Source: Vibrio amylolyticus
GTDB lineage: Bacteria; Pseudomonadota; Gammaproteobacteria; Enterobacterales; Vibrionaceae
Length of the DNA stretch: 64,000 nt
Assembly: GCF_023145695.1 (NCBI RefSeq)
Contig: NZ_JAJHVV010000001.1
Coordinates: forward strand, 248,001-312,000
Direction of reading: 5' to 3'
Shown here: piece by piece, positions 17,524-26,514 of the stretch
How positions within the stretch are numbered: the stretch's first letter is position 1
Layout: the number at the start of each line of letters is the position of its first letter
The notes under the pieces: generated by a model
Seen by the model: only the letters and a program-made list of their open reading frames with translations
The model's database searches: none
What the model was told of the DNA's origin: nothing
Program-made: the position numbers and the translations under genes

Positions 17524-19713
17524 CTAAGTAAAACGTTCTGATATACCTGCATCACTTTGACTCAGTATTATTTGAATCAATGCAAATATGTCTAAAATGA
17601 TGGCGACTTCTCCACTGCCTAATATGGTCGCGCCACTAACACCTTTAAGGCCTTCAAATATCGGGCCTAAGGGTTTTACAACCGTTTGATATTCGCCACT
17701 TAATGCGTCAACAACCAAACCGGCTCGAAATGAGCCAAATTGAACAATAACTAGTGCTTCCTGATGAAACGAACTGGTTGATTCAATACCAAACCAGTCG
17801 CAAAGACGCATAAAAGGCAATGTCTCGTTACGCAAATCAACAAACTGCTTATTTCGTATCGCCTCTTGAGTCGTGATCTCTTTCAGCTCTAAACACTCAA
17901 CCACATTGTCGAGAGGGATAACGTAATTTGCGCCTGCGACCTGAAACATAAACCCATCGATTATTGAAAGCGTTAGGGGCAAACGAATAATGAAACGTGA
18001 ACCCACACCTAATTCACTATCAAGCTCTATCGTCCCCCTTAGCTGTTCGATATTGCGTTTCACGACATCCATACCTACGCCGCGCCCGGACAGATCGCTG
18101 ACCGTCTTTTTAGTCGAAAAACCAGGTTCAAAAATAAGGCGCTGAACATCTCTAGACGCGAGTTCGCTTCCAGAAGCAATCAGACCTTTTGCTTTTGCCG
18201 TTGATAAAATATGCCCTTCGTTTATCCCTTTTCCGTCATCTGATACTTCGATAACTATTGAGCCAGAATCGTGGTATGCATTAAGGCGGATCATTCCTTT
18301 AGGGGATTTTCCTGCGAGCACTCGTTCTTCTCGACTCTCTATGCCATGGTCCATCGCATTTCGCATTAGATGAGTCAGAGGATCACTTAGCTTCTCTACA
18401 AATGTTTTGTCTAACTCGGTTTCTGCTCCGGTGATAACAAGATCAACCTCTTTGTTCAGCTCTGAGGCGATATCTCGCACAACGCGTTTGTACTTTTTAA
18501 ACGTATCTCCAATTTGGACCATGCGAAGCTGTAGTGAGCTATCTCGAATATTCTCAACCAACCTCTCTAGCTGCGCCATCGCCTCAATCAACATCTCATT
18601 TCCCGTTTCATGAGCGAGTAAGTTGGTTCTGGCGCCTGTAATGACCATTTCTCCCACTTGATCGATAAGCTGATCAAGCTTATCAGCTTCAACTCGCAAC
18701 GTTTTGGTGACACCGATACTCGGTTGCTGCTTGTTAACTGCCGCCTTAATGATATCGCTTGGGATCTGTTGTTTATCGACCAGTAAGCTGCCAATAAGAG
18801 GGGCAGGAGGATGTGAAGTACCCAGTTGCTTTTGAATGCTGAGCCCTCGATTTAGCTCGTCTTGACTCAGCGCACCGACTTGAACCAAAATCTCTCCCAA
18901 TCTTTGTTTTGATTCTGGAAGGTTATGGATAAGCTCAATATACGCACTGACTTCACTATCAGGCGGTATGATCAGTAACTCAGCGTCATTAAGCGTAAAT
19001 TCAAAGACATCGAGTATTGCTTGTCGTTTCACGCTCGCGTTCAAACGGATCTCAAAACCCAAGTAACACGTTTCTGGATCAAATGAGTCTGCTGATGTCA
19101 TGGCTTCATCAATAAGATGTACTGATTGTAATTCGCCTAACGTGGACAAATAACGAATAAATGAAACGGGGTCTAAACCATCTTGATAGACATGACGATG
19201 AGGATGATATGAAATGTGCCAAGTACCATTTTGTGGCGGTATTACCGCACTCAACTCATCTGTTGAGGATTCTTTAGCTTGCTTAGCGTCTTCAAACGTT
19301 CCATTTTCATTGTCTAACTCAGGCAAGTAAAAAAGGATCTGCTTCGCCAGTTCACTGGTTTTAGCGGCAAGGTTATCTGAATACGGTGATCCAATTGCGT
19401 CAATATGCAGTTTCACTACGTCAGTTGATTCAATCATCATTGCCATGATGGTGACATCGTTGTCTAGGTCTTGTTCTCGAAGGCGCTCTAATAGCGACTC
19501 TAGTAGATGTGTGAAGCTAACCAACTCTTCCAAACCAAACAGACCAGCACTGCCTTTTATCGTGTGTATCGCTCTAAATACTTCATGTAACCATTCAATA
19601 TCTGTATAGCTATTTTTACCCTCGTTATCGAGTAAGAGCTGCTCCATCTCACCAGTAAGCTCTTCCGCTTCCATGATAAAGGTAGTGAGAGCTTTGCTGA
19701 TATCAGTACTCAT
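17524..19713 (-). CDS. cheA: Chemotaxis histidine kinase with an MshEN-like insert
   Basis: A 729-residue CheA. The Hpt domain (about 1-125) has phosphorylated H50 in AIHTIKGSAG. A P2-like region (about 160-255) is followed by an inserted stretch (about 271-329), then dimerisation (about 335-400), ATPase (about 400-590; LMRNAMDHG, DDGKG, GRGVGMDV) and a CheW-like regulatory domain (about 595-725). The insert fits the 24-residue MshEN pattern RLGxxLVxxGxxxxxxLxxxLxxQ exactly at 271-294, with a degenerate second copy at 306-329. That pattern binds cyclic-di-GMP in MshE. There is no receiver at the C-terminus. I use the ATG at 19713, which overlaps the STAS gene by 11 bases; a GTG three codons upstream is the alternative. 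Confidence 0.95.
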   Translation of the reverse strand: MSTDISKALTTFIMEAEELTGEMEQLLLDNEGKNSYTDIEWLHEVFRAIHTIKGSAGLFGLEELVSFTHLLESLLERLREQDLDNDVTIMAMMIESTDVVKLHIDAIGSPYSDNLAAKTSELAKQILFYLPELDNENGTFEDAKQAKESSTDELSAVIPPQNGTWHISYHPHRHVYQDGLDPVSFIRYLSTLGELQSVHLIDEAMTSADSFDPETCYLGFEIRLNASVKRQAILDVFEFTLNDAELLIIPPDSEVSAYIELIHNLPESKQRLGEILVQVGALSQDELNRGLSIQKQLGTSHPPAPLIGSLLVDKQQIPSDIIKAAVNKQQPSIGVTKTLRVEADKLDQLIDQVGEMVITGARTNLLAHETGNEMLIEAMAQLERLVENIRDSSLQLRMVQIGDTFKKYKRVVRDIASELNKEVDLVITGAETELDKTFVEKLSDPLTHLMRNAMDHGIESREERVLAGKSPKGMIRLNAYHDSGSIVIEVSDDGKGINEGHILSTAKAKGLIASGSELASRDVQRLIFEPGFSTKKTVSDLSGRGVGMDVVKRNIEQLRGTIELDSELGVGSRFIIRLPLTLSIIDGFMFQVAGANYVIPLDNVVECLELKEITTQEAIRNKQFVDLRNETLPFMRLCDWFGIESTSSFHQEALVIVQFGSFRAGLVVDALSGEYQTVVKPLGPIFEGLKGVSGATILGSGEVAIILDIFALIQIILSQSDAGISERFT

Positions 19714-20008
19714 AGTTCTCACTCAATGAACGACCATCGCTGCCAGCCAACAAATGGGTTTCGAGATTAAGCAAACGAACGTAGTCTGACACCACATCAC
19801 TTAGCGAACATAGCGGTGGGTGCTCGTGGTACTGTTTTGATAGTTTCGAAAACCAAAGGATCAGCTGCAACCCCGAAGTATCGATCTCCTCAATTTGTGA
19901 GGCATCTAGCTGAATTTCCGGGTCAGACTCCACCAACTCATTGAGCTCTCGATGAACGTCACCGACTTCATAAATGGTCAATTCTTGAGGCAATAAATAG
20001 ACTTTCAC
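19703..20008 (-). CDS. STAS-domain protein
   Basis: A protein of about 101 residues that is a single STAS (anti-sigma-factor-antagonist-like) domain. The phosphorylatable serine lies in the IDTSGLQ stretch, within EEIDTSGLQLILWF. Such proteins bind partner kinases or phosphatases and switch on serine phosphorylation; no dedicated serine kinase or PP2C gene is seen here. The start is uncertain: a GTG at 20008 has AAGGTGG well placed, and a GTG at 20017 is also in frame. It is 12 bases downstream of cheY and overlaps cheA by 11 bases, so it probably acts within the array. Confidence 0.85.
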   Translation of the reverse strand: MKVYLLPQELTIYEVGDVHRELNELVESDPEIQLDASQIEEIDTSGLQLILWFSKLSKQYHEHPPLCSLSDVVSDYVRLLNLETHLLAGSDGRSLSENYEY

Positions 20009-20020
20009 ACAAACCACCTT

Positions 20021-20389
20021 CTAATTTGATAGTAGCTTTGAGACCGCTTGTAACATTTGGTCTGGTTTAAAGGGCTTGACCATCCAAGCTTTGGCGCCGG
20101 CCTTTCTGCTCTCCTCTTTAAGATATTCTTGATTCTCAGTAGTAAGCATAATAATCGGTGTAAATTTATACTTATTGAGTGTTTTTACCTGCTTAACAAA
20201 ATCTATACCGTTCATATTCGGCATATTGACATCACTGATAATGAGATGGACACGTGCTCCATCTAATTTACTTAAGCCATCAACCCCATCTTTCGCCTCT
20301 ATAACATCGAAACCAACTCCACTTAGGGCGATATTCACTACCTGACGCAGTGATTCGGAATCATCAACAATGAGAATTGTTTTCTTCAT
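20021..20389 (-). CDS. cheY: CheY-type response regulator
   Basis: A 122-residue single receiver domain. Acidic residues D9 and D10 (in LIVDDS), phosphoacceptor D53 (ISDVNMP), the switch threonine in IIMLTTE and the lysine in VKPFKP are all present. CheA in the same operon is the likely phosphodonor. With no DNA-binding domain the output is protein-protein, to a flagellar motor or another target. No cheZ phosphatase is present. The gene lies 16 bases after the membrane coiled-coil gene and 12 before the STAS gene. Confidence 0.93.
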   Translation of the reverse strand: MKKTILIVDDSESLRQVVNIALSGVGFDVIEAKDGVDGLSKLDGARVHLIISDVNMPNMNGIDFVKQVKTLNKYKFTPIIMLTTENQEYLKEESRKAGAKAWMVKPFKPDQMLQAVSKLLSN

Positions 20390-20405
20390 CGCATTATTTC
20401 TCCTA

Positions 20406-21014
20406 TTAGAAGTAAGTTATGCCGTCATCAGATTGGCTATTGTTCTTTTTTTCGGCCATTGCTAGCTCTGTTCTATTGGTAATTCGGCTAAATTCACTAG
20501 CCAAGCTGCTTTCATCCCAGCTTTTTCTCCCCTGCTCGACGAGACGTAATTGTTCTATTAACAGCTCAATTCCTTCCATGACACCTGCCTGCCTTTGTAA
20601 GTTTCTATCACCGTGTTGCAGTTGTTCTAATAGTTCGTTGTACGCTGCATTCATTTGCTGTTCGATCACCTGTTTTTCTTCGGTTTTGTGATCGTCTGTC
20701 AATGTATTTCGTTGTTTAACAAGCAGGGCTAGTTGGGAGAACAGTAACGTGATTTGATTAATCGATTGGTTTGAATCTTGATAGGACTTTTGAAGTTGTT
20801 TATTTAGCTTAGGTAAGAACACTCTATACGTGGAGCCTAATGCAGATTGATCTAGGTTCTCTTCTGTTTGCATAGAAATGTGTTTGTTAAACCAAGCGAT
20901 TAGAGCCGCGATAATCAAGGTTGCAATCAAGGTGCTCCAAACAACACCAAACAAGGCGAGTAACGTTACTAGCACCCCTGCACTCATTTGAAATGTTCGA
21001 CGAACCCAACTCAC
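20406..21014 (-). CDS. Membrane-anchored coiled-coil protein opening the chemosensory operon
   Basis: A protein of about 202 residues that I do not recognise. Membrane segments near residues 12-40 (SAGVLVTLLALFGVVW and further hydrophobic residues) are followed by a long polar helical, probably coiled-coil region (about 50-190) rich in Gln, Leu, Glu and Lys, and a short tail ending SDDGITYF. It has no receptor signalling-tip sequence. The GTG start at 21014 has AAGGA upstream; a TTG at 21038 is possible. It is the first gene before cheY and so is probably part of the array, perhaps as an anchor or array-organising protein, but no function is visible. Confidence 0.6.
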   Translation of the reverse strand: MSWVRRTFQMSAGVLVTLLALFGVVWSTLIATLIIAALIAWFNKHISMQTEENLDQSALGSTYRVFLPKLNKQLQKSYQDSNQSINQITLLFSQLALLVKQRNTLTDDHKTEEKQVIEQQMNAAYNELLEQLQHGDRNLQRQAGVMEGIELLIEQLRLVEQGRKSWDESSLASEFSRITNRTELAMAEKKNNSQSDDGITYF

Positions 21015-21100
21015 GTAGAAGTTTCCTTTTACTAACAACCTAGTAAATAGCCTAGTCCATATTTAGTACTGTGAGGTGTTTTAACTTCTAACAAGAGAAA

Positions 21101-21133
21101 AAAGGCCCAATCACTATCAATGATTGGGCCTTT
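21101..21133. terminator. Terminator of serC
   Basis: The inverted repeat AAAGGCCCAATCA / TGATTGGGCCTTT with an 7-base loop is followed on the minus strand by a T-run. It lies 61 bases downstream of serC and just upstream of the chemosensory operon, insulating the two. Confidence 0.85.
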
Positions 21134-21194
21134 CCATATTGTTGAAGATAACGCTATTGAAGTATTGTCTTCACACTACTCGATGCAGTTTCAA

Positions 21195-22289
21195 TTAAGC
21201 GTACTGTTGCTCAAACTCTTCCATCAATTGAACAAGCGCTCTAACACCTTCAATTGGCATTGCGTTATAAATAGATGCTCGCATACCACCTACCGCTCTA
21301 TGCCCTTTTAAAGCCGCCAAGCCTCGCTGTTCAGCTTGCTTTAGAAATTCACCGTCCAGTTCAGGTTTATCTAATTGAAACGGGACATTCATTAATGAAC
21401 GGTTGTTTGGGTGAACACCGTTTTTGTAGAAGCTAGAGGAGTCAATGTAATCATACAAAAGCGCCGCTTTTTCTCGATTGATCTGCTCGATCGCCTTTAC
21501 ACCACCTTTAGCTTTAAGCCATTTAAAGACTAAGCCAGATAAATACCATGCAAACGTCGGAGGCGTATTAAACATCGACTCTTTTTCAGCTAAGACTTTA
21601 TAGTTCATAAAACTTGGTAGAACATCAGATGCAAGGTCAAGTAAATCGTCTCGAACTATTGCAATGCAGATCCCTGCTGGTCCAATATTCTTTTGAGCGC
21701 CTGCATAAATAACCCCATATTTAGATACGTCAATTTCACGCGACAATATAGTCGATGACATATCGGCTACGATTGGCTTATCAGTTACAGGGAGATCATT
21801 GATTTCGATGCCATCGATGGTTTCATTTGGGCAAAAGTGAACATAAGCCGCGTCTTTATCAATAACCCACTCTTTTGCATCCAATACCGCCGTTTTTCCA
21901 TCAAGCGTCGTTTTTGCGTCAAAAGCATCGATCTCACAATACTTGCGGCCTTCTATAATGGCACTTTCAGCCCAGTAACCCGCATCAATATAAGTCGCCT
22001 TGGTGTTCGACCCAAGTAAGTTCATTGGTACGGCAGCAAACTGAGCTCGAGCGCCACCTTGGCAAAACAATACTTTATAGTTTGAAGGAACATTCAAAAG
22101 ATCTCGGAGATCCTGCTCTGCTTCTTCAGCAACCTTAATAAAAGATTTACTACGATGGCTGATTTCCATCACTGAAGTTCCGAGAGTATTCCAGTTAACA
22201 AACTCTGCTTGAGCTTGCTCCATGACTGCCTTTGGTAAGCCAGCAGGGCCAGCACTGAAGTTGAATACATTGTCCGTGTTAGGCTGCAT
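21195..22289 (-). CDS. serC: Phosphoserine aminotransferase
   Basis: A 364-residue PLP-dependent class-V aminotransferase. SerC converts 3-phosphohydroxypyruvate and glutamate to phosphoserine (serine synthesis) and also serves pyridoxine synthesis. Family sequence: [10 protein letters not shown] start, [10 protein letters not shown] for phosphate and cofactor contacts, the Schiff-base lysine in [10 protein letters not shown] and a [12 protein letters not shown] end. The length fits the family (about 360). A terminator follows 61 bases downstream. The gene is preceded by its own roughly 150-base upstream region, so it is probably transcribed alone. Confidence 0.97.
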   Translation of the reverse strand: MQPNTDNVFNFSAGPAGLPKAVMEQAQAEFVNWNTLGTSVMEISHRSKSFIKVAEEAEQDLRDLLNVPSNYKVLFCQGGARAQFAAVPMNLLGSNTKATYIDAGYWAESAIIEGRKYCEIDAFDAKTTLDGKTAVLDAKEWVIDKDAAYVHFCPNETIDGIEINDLPVTDKPIVADMSSTILSREIDVSKYGVIYAGAQKNIGPAGICIAIVRDDLLDLASDVLPSFMNYKVLAEKESMFNTPPTFAWYLSGLVFKWLKAKGGVKAIEQINREKAALLYDYIDSSSFYKNGVHPNNRSLMNVPFQLDKPELDGEFLKQAEQRGLAALKGHRAVGGMRASIYNAMPIEGVRALVQLMEEFEQQYA

Positions 22290-22367
22290 CTGTTTCCTTA
22301 CTCCTAATCAAATTGCTATATACACTGACTGTGATTAATAGCACGTTTTTTTGAGGATAAAAAGTAA

Positions 22368-22393
22368 CAAAAGAGCTCATAGGAGCTCTTTTG
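22368..22393. terminator. Hairpin between the DUF945 gene and serC
   Basis: A perfect 10-bp stem, CAAAAGAGCT with AGCTCTTTTG, and a 6-base loop. It lies 49 bases after the DUF945 stop codon on the minus strand, with a T-rich flank, and before the serC start. It probably ends the DUF945 transcript. Confidence 0.7.
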
Positions 22394-22441
22394 TTTTTCT
22401 GTTGATCATTTACATCAATGCGGATTAAACCAAAAAGGTCA

Positions 22442-23704
22442 TTACTGCATTAGCATTGGCATGAGTAGCGCCATGAGTGGAATCTCTTGCCCACTAGAAA
22501 ATACGATATTGGCATTCTTTAGCTCAACATTAATACGATAACCTCGTTCGGTTTGCTCCATCATTTCCATCACGATCGCTTCGTCGATACCTTGCTTGAT
22601 AAACGGAAAGTCAGTTACTAGTTGATTAGAGAAGTAAGTATTCAGATTACCAGTCATCGCAGGCAGAATTTTCCCAGGGTCTTGTGAAATGTCGTTTGTT
22701 CCTTCTGGAATGCTAATTTTCCATTGTGATTCAAACTCACCTTGTCCCACTTTCAATGACATTGTGTTCATCGCAAGATAAAAGCCCTTTGAAAATAGCG
22801 ACTCAACATACGGAATAGCTTGGGCGATTTCATTCTCAGTCATGATCGGGTTACTTTGATACATAGACATCAGGCTTTCAAAAGCCACACTATCAATATC
22901 ACCCATAGAGAAATCCATTTTAAACTCTTCTACTACCCCGTCAGGAGTCAACATGGAACCAATATTCACAACATGGTTACTGTTTAATCGGCTCTGCTCT
23001 TCGTTTAACTCTGAACTAAAGTGATAATGCCCTTGAGTGAACTCAATCTCAGCACTTGAGGTGGCGGTACTCGATACAGCAAAGCGCTCTATTGAGATGG
23101 ACTGATCTCCTAACCAAAACCCGTTATCCTGCTTGCCTTGGCCTTGGCCTTCAATACCAGAAAGAACAATTTTTTCACCAGTAGAAAAGTCCAGCTCAAT
23201 TGACGGCATATCAAGTTGATAGGTTAATTGACCTAAAACGCTGACATCACCTTTAATACTTGATGGTGAAACAGATATAGCCAGCTCTTCCCCATCTTGC
23301 GTTTTATAATACCAACTCGCTAGATCTATCGAATAATCAGTATTTCCATTTAGCTGGGTCACCGTATCAATAGTTAATGGGAATTCAGTATCTTGTAATG
23401 AAGAATGCGCGGTTAAACTCAATAGGCCATGACTCACAGCACTATTAACCACAAACTCTGTTGGCAAATTATCGGCTTGGAATTGAGCAATTAGTTCAGG
23501 ATCTTGTAAAGTATAACGAGTCTGTACATTGGAGCTTAAGTAACCGCGATCATAATCTACAATTTCAGCACTTAAAAAATCGTTTCCTAAATGCGTAACA
23601 CCATCAGTAATGACATTTTGTCCTACTTGCCCAACCGCTAAAGGCCAGCAAAGTACAAGTAATATAGAGCCGCCAATTGCGCCCATTTTTTTAAGTTGAT
23701 TCAT
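22442..23704 (-). CDS. DUF945 (YdgA-like) protein
   Basis: A protein of about 420 residues with an N-terminal signal anchor (about 5-25, GAIGGSILLVLCWPLAV), so it is periplasmic or membrane-tethered. The rest is a repetitive, beta-rich domain with many LSFSTG/LDFS-type stretches, the style of the DUF945 family. The function is unknown. Two ATGs compete: 23704, chosen because the signal anchor then starts directly, and 23716, which sits only two bases after AGGTGG. It is divergent from the kinase gene and upstream of serC. Confidence 0.8.
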   Translation of the reverse strand: MNQLKKMGAIGGSILLVLCWPLAVGQVGQNVITDGVTHLGNDFLSAEIVDYDRGYLSSNVQTRYTLQDPELIAQFQADNLPTEFVVNSAVSHGLLSLTAHSSLQDTEFPLTIDTVTQLNGNTDYSIDLASWYYKTQDGEELAISVSPSSIKGDVSVLGQLTYQLDMPSIELDFSTGEKIVLSGIEGQGQGKQDNGFWLGDQSISIERFAVSSTATSSAEIEFTQGHYHFSSELNEEQSRLNSNHVVNIGSMLTPDGVVEEFKMDFSMGDIDSVAFESLMSMYQSNPIMTENEIAQAIPYVESLFSKGFYLAMNTMSLKVGQGEFESQWKISIPEGTNDISQDPGKILPAMTGNLNTYFSNQLVTDFPFIKQGIDEAIVMEMMEQTERGYRINVELKNANIVFSSGQEIPLMALLMPMLMQ

Positions 23705-23877
23705 AATATTTGGCATTCCACCTAGTATTTAAAGCCATTCAAGCAAGAACAAAGTTTGAGTTAAATCAGAGTATTGCTTTTATTTTTGATAAGAGCAAAT
23801 TTCTAAAACCTAGCTCCCATTACATATTGTAGATAATTGATACAGTTTTCTCAGATCCATTTGCTTGAGAGCGTTTA

Positions 23878-25824
23878 GTGAACTCATTTGCCCTGTTGTA
23901 CCTTGACAATAACCCGATCAGTGTAGAGCAGTTACGCACTGAGCTAAGCCACTTTTCGACACGTTTTGATATCCATACTGCCGAAAGTATTGAAGATGCA
24001 CACAGTACGTTGGCGTTCTGTAAACAACAGGGGCAAACTGTTGCGCTCGTTATCGCAAGTCACCACTCCCACTTTAATGGTGCTGAGTTTCTCATTCAAT
24101 TAGACAAATCATCCCATACAAAAAGTGCTAGGAAAATCCTTGTAAGTTGCGGACAAGATATTCAAGCGATCCTCTCAGCCGTTAATGAAGGGCGTTTGGA
24201 TCATTGCCTTACGAAGCCATTACAAGATAATTTGGTCTATAAAACGGTAAAAAAAGAGCTCACTACATTTGTCGTAGAGCAAGACCAAGATAACTTGCTC
24301 TCCTACAGTCTGATTCTTGATCAGCAGCACCTACTTCGTGCTCACATTGATGCAAAAATGAAGCGCTATCAAGAGGGTTTTATCTCTGAACATCACAGCC
24401 TCTCAGACGCTGATTTAGCCGAACAAGTCATCTCTGCATTAGCGCTATTTTTCTCAAAGGAAGATGAAAACCTAGCGTGTCGAACTTATTCTGCCGATCA
24501 CCTGTTAACCAAAGAGGGAGAAGAGAATAAGTTTCTATGGTTTATCACCGAAGGAAAGGTAGCACTCTATAAAAAAGATGATCTTGGCCGGCAACGTGAA
24601 GTCGTACGTTATGAAAAAGGGAATATTGTTGGCGGCATGTCTTTTGTGACCGGCGAATCCTCATTTTCTACAGCACTCACCTTAAGTACAACCAAAGTCA
24701 TTAAACTTGACCGAGACGTTTTTACCAAGGTGATGCATTCAGATACTCAACTGTTGCCACTCTTTACCAACCTCTTATTACGTCACTTCAATCGACGCTT
24801 ACAGCGAAGTATTAATAACAAGCTTAAACTACAAGAAACGCTTGAATCTTTAGAGTCAGCTCATCAGCAGCTTATAGAACGCGAAAAAATGGCAATGTTA
24901 GGGCAGCTAGTCGCTGGCGTCGCACATGAATTGAACAACCCCGTCGCCGCGATATTAAGAGGAACGGATACACTGACAGAAAAGCTGAAACAACTCATTG
25001 AGATAGAAGCAACAGGTGCAAACGACGGAAAAGGAAAGGCCATTTTAGAGCATGCACTCATCTCGACACCCTCCTCCACCTCTGAAGAGAGAGCTAAATC
25101 TAAAATTGTCGAAGCGGAAGTAAAACATCGGCTGTTGGCAAAGAAAATGGTAAAGCTTCACCTCGACAGTGATGCCCCTCTCAAACGGCTAGCGAAACAA
25201 GACCCAGATAGAGCGTTGGAACTCGTCAACAAGTATGAAGTGTACCATGCAACAGGAAGTACCCTCCGCTCTATTAATGTCTGTGCGCAACGCATCGCTG
25301 ATATGGTTAAAAGCCTTAAAGGTTACGCTAGGCCTGACGATGAGGTTTTCCGCTTTAGTAATATTTACGAAGGCATTGAGGACACGTTAGTTATCTTCGA
25401 AAATCGCTTGAAACATCACACGGTTGTTAAAGAGTACTGTGAACTTCCCAATATTCAATGCCAACCCATTGCACTCCAACAAGTGTGGACAAACCTAATC
25501 TCCAATGCGATTGACGCATTACCTCTTCATGGTCAATTACGAATACAAACCACCTTGGAAACTATTGAAGAGCAACCTTGGGTTAGGCTCTGCTTTGAAG
25601 ATAATGGCAGTGGTATCGCAACGGATTTACAAGAACAAATTTTCACTCTTAACTTCACAACCAAACGAGAAGGCCATTTTGGTCTTGGCATTGGTTTGTC
25701 CGTTTGCCAGCAGATCATTAACCAACACGATGGCAGAATTGAAGTGGATTCAACACTTGGCGAATTCACCAAAATGATTGTTTGGCTTCCTATCCAGTCA
25801 CCTCAGTCAAATAGCAAGGAGTAA
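23878..25824 (+). CDS. Sensor histidine kinase with pseudo-receiver and cyclic-nucleotide-type domain
   Basis: A 648-residue soluble hybrid. A receiver-like domain (about 1-130) has S61 where the phosphoacceptor aspartate should be, so it cannot be phosphorylated conventionally. A cyclic-nucleotide-binding-type domain (about 200-300, FITEGKVALYKKD then GGMSFVTGE) follows. The HisKA region has H350 in GVAHELNNP, with a roughly 100-residue charged insertion after it. The ATPase has N-box LISNAIDAL, DNGSGI and GLGIGLS. No membrane segment is present. The start is GTG with a modest upstream site. It is the partner of the receiver gene two bases downstream. I infer that a cytoplasmic ligand or metabolic state controls it. 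Confidence 0.9.
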   Translation: MNSFALLYLDNNPISVEQLRTELSHFSTRFDIHTAESIEDAHSTLAFCKQQGQTVALVIASHHSHFNGAEFLIQLDKSSHTKSARKILVSCGQDIQAILSAVNEGRLDHCLTKPLQDNLVYKTVKKELTTFVVEQDQDNLLSYSLILDQQHLLRAHIDAKMKRYQEGFISEHHSLSDADLAEQVISALALFFSKEDENLACRTYSADHLLTKEGEENKFLWFITEGKVALYKKDDLGRQREVVRYEKGNIVGGMSFVTGESSFSTALTLSTTKVIKLDRDVFTKVMHSDTQLLPLFTNLLLRHFNRRLQRSINNKLKLQETLESLESAHQQLIEREKMAMLGQLVAGVAHELNNPVAAILRGTDTLTEKLKQLIEIEATGANDGKGKAILEHALISTPSSTSEERAKSKIVEAEVKHRLLAKKMVKLHLDSDAPLKRLAKQDPDRALELVNKYEVYHATGSTLRSINVCAQRIADMVKSLKGYARPDDEVFRFSNIYEGIEDTLVIFENRLKHHTVVKEYCELPNIQCQPIALQQVWTNLISNAIDALPLHGQLRIQTTLETIEEQPWVRLCFEDNGSGIATDLQEQIFTLNFTTKREGHFGLGIGLSVCQQIINQHDGRIEVDSTLGEFTKMIVWLPIQSPQSNSKE

Positions 25825-25826
25825 AT

Positions 25827-26324
25827 ATGAACAAATACCTTATCTTATGTGTTGATGATGAACGCGATGTCCTTGATGGAGTTATTCAAGATTTAGACTG
25901 TTTTGAGGAGCACTTCATCGTTGAAGCCGCAGAGTCTGTCGCAGAAGCCAAAAATATCATTTCAAATAGTATTGAAGACCACATTAAACTGGCGTTAATA
26001 CTCTGCGATCACATCATGCCAGAGCAAACGGGAATCAGCTTTCTTATTGAGCTTAGCCAAGAAGCGCAAACGAAAACAAGTCGTAAGGTGCTACTCACCG
26101 GACAAGCAGGCTTAGACGATACGGTTGAAGCGGTCAATCATTCAAGCCTCGATTATTTTATCGCTAAACCCTGGAAGGGAAATGAACTGAGGGAAGTACT
26201 TACCGAGCAGTTAACCCAGTTTATGATAGAGAATGAGCCAGATTTGATGCCATGGGCATCAATTCTAGATACGGAAAAAATCTTCAATGCCATTGCCGAT
26301 AATAGAGTCAGCTTTGGAGAATAG
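25827..26324 (+). CDS. Single-domain response regulator
   Basis: A 165-residue receiver. Acidic D10 and D11 (CVDDERD), phosphoacceptor D61 (LCDHIMP), the threonine in VLLTG and the lysine in AKPWKG are present. The roughly 45 residues after the receiver form no recognised output domain. It is paralogous to the pseudo-receiver of the adjacent kinase: the two align without gaps around residue 61, and only this copy keeps the aspartate. It starts two bases after the kinase stop, so it is translationally coupled and the likely target. Confidence 0.9.
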   Translation: MNKYLILCVDDERDVLDGVIQDLDCFEEHFIVEAAESVAEAKNIISNSIEDHIKLALILCDHIMPEQTGISFLIELSQEAQTKTSRKVLLTGQAGLDDTVEAVNHSSLDYFIAKPWKGNELREVLTEQLTQFMIENEPDLMPWASILDTEKIFNAIADNRVSFGE

Positions 26325-26514
26325 AGCTGATTTGCCAATAGCTCGACATATTTAGGCACTAAAATTGCGTGTTTTTTGCAATTACGACAAAAGAATGACA
26401 TTTTTTAATGGTGCCAACAAGCACGGATGCATTATCATGTCGTGATAAATCAGAGTCATAGCAGTTCCACTGCTTAGGACAACGGAAATAACTAGGAATA
26501 GGTTCATCGTAACT

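Noticed and set aside
21101-21133. A repeat element between serC and the che operon
   Set aside because: Its T-run and position after serC make it an ordinary terminator.
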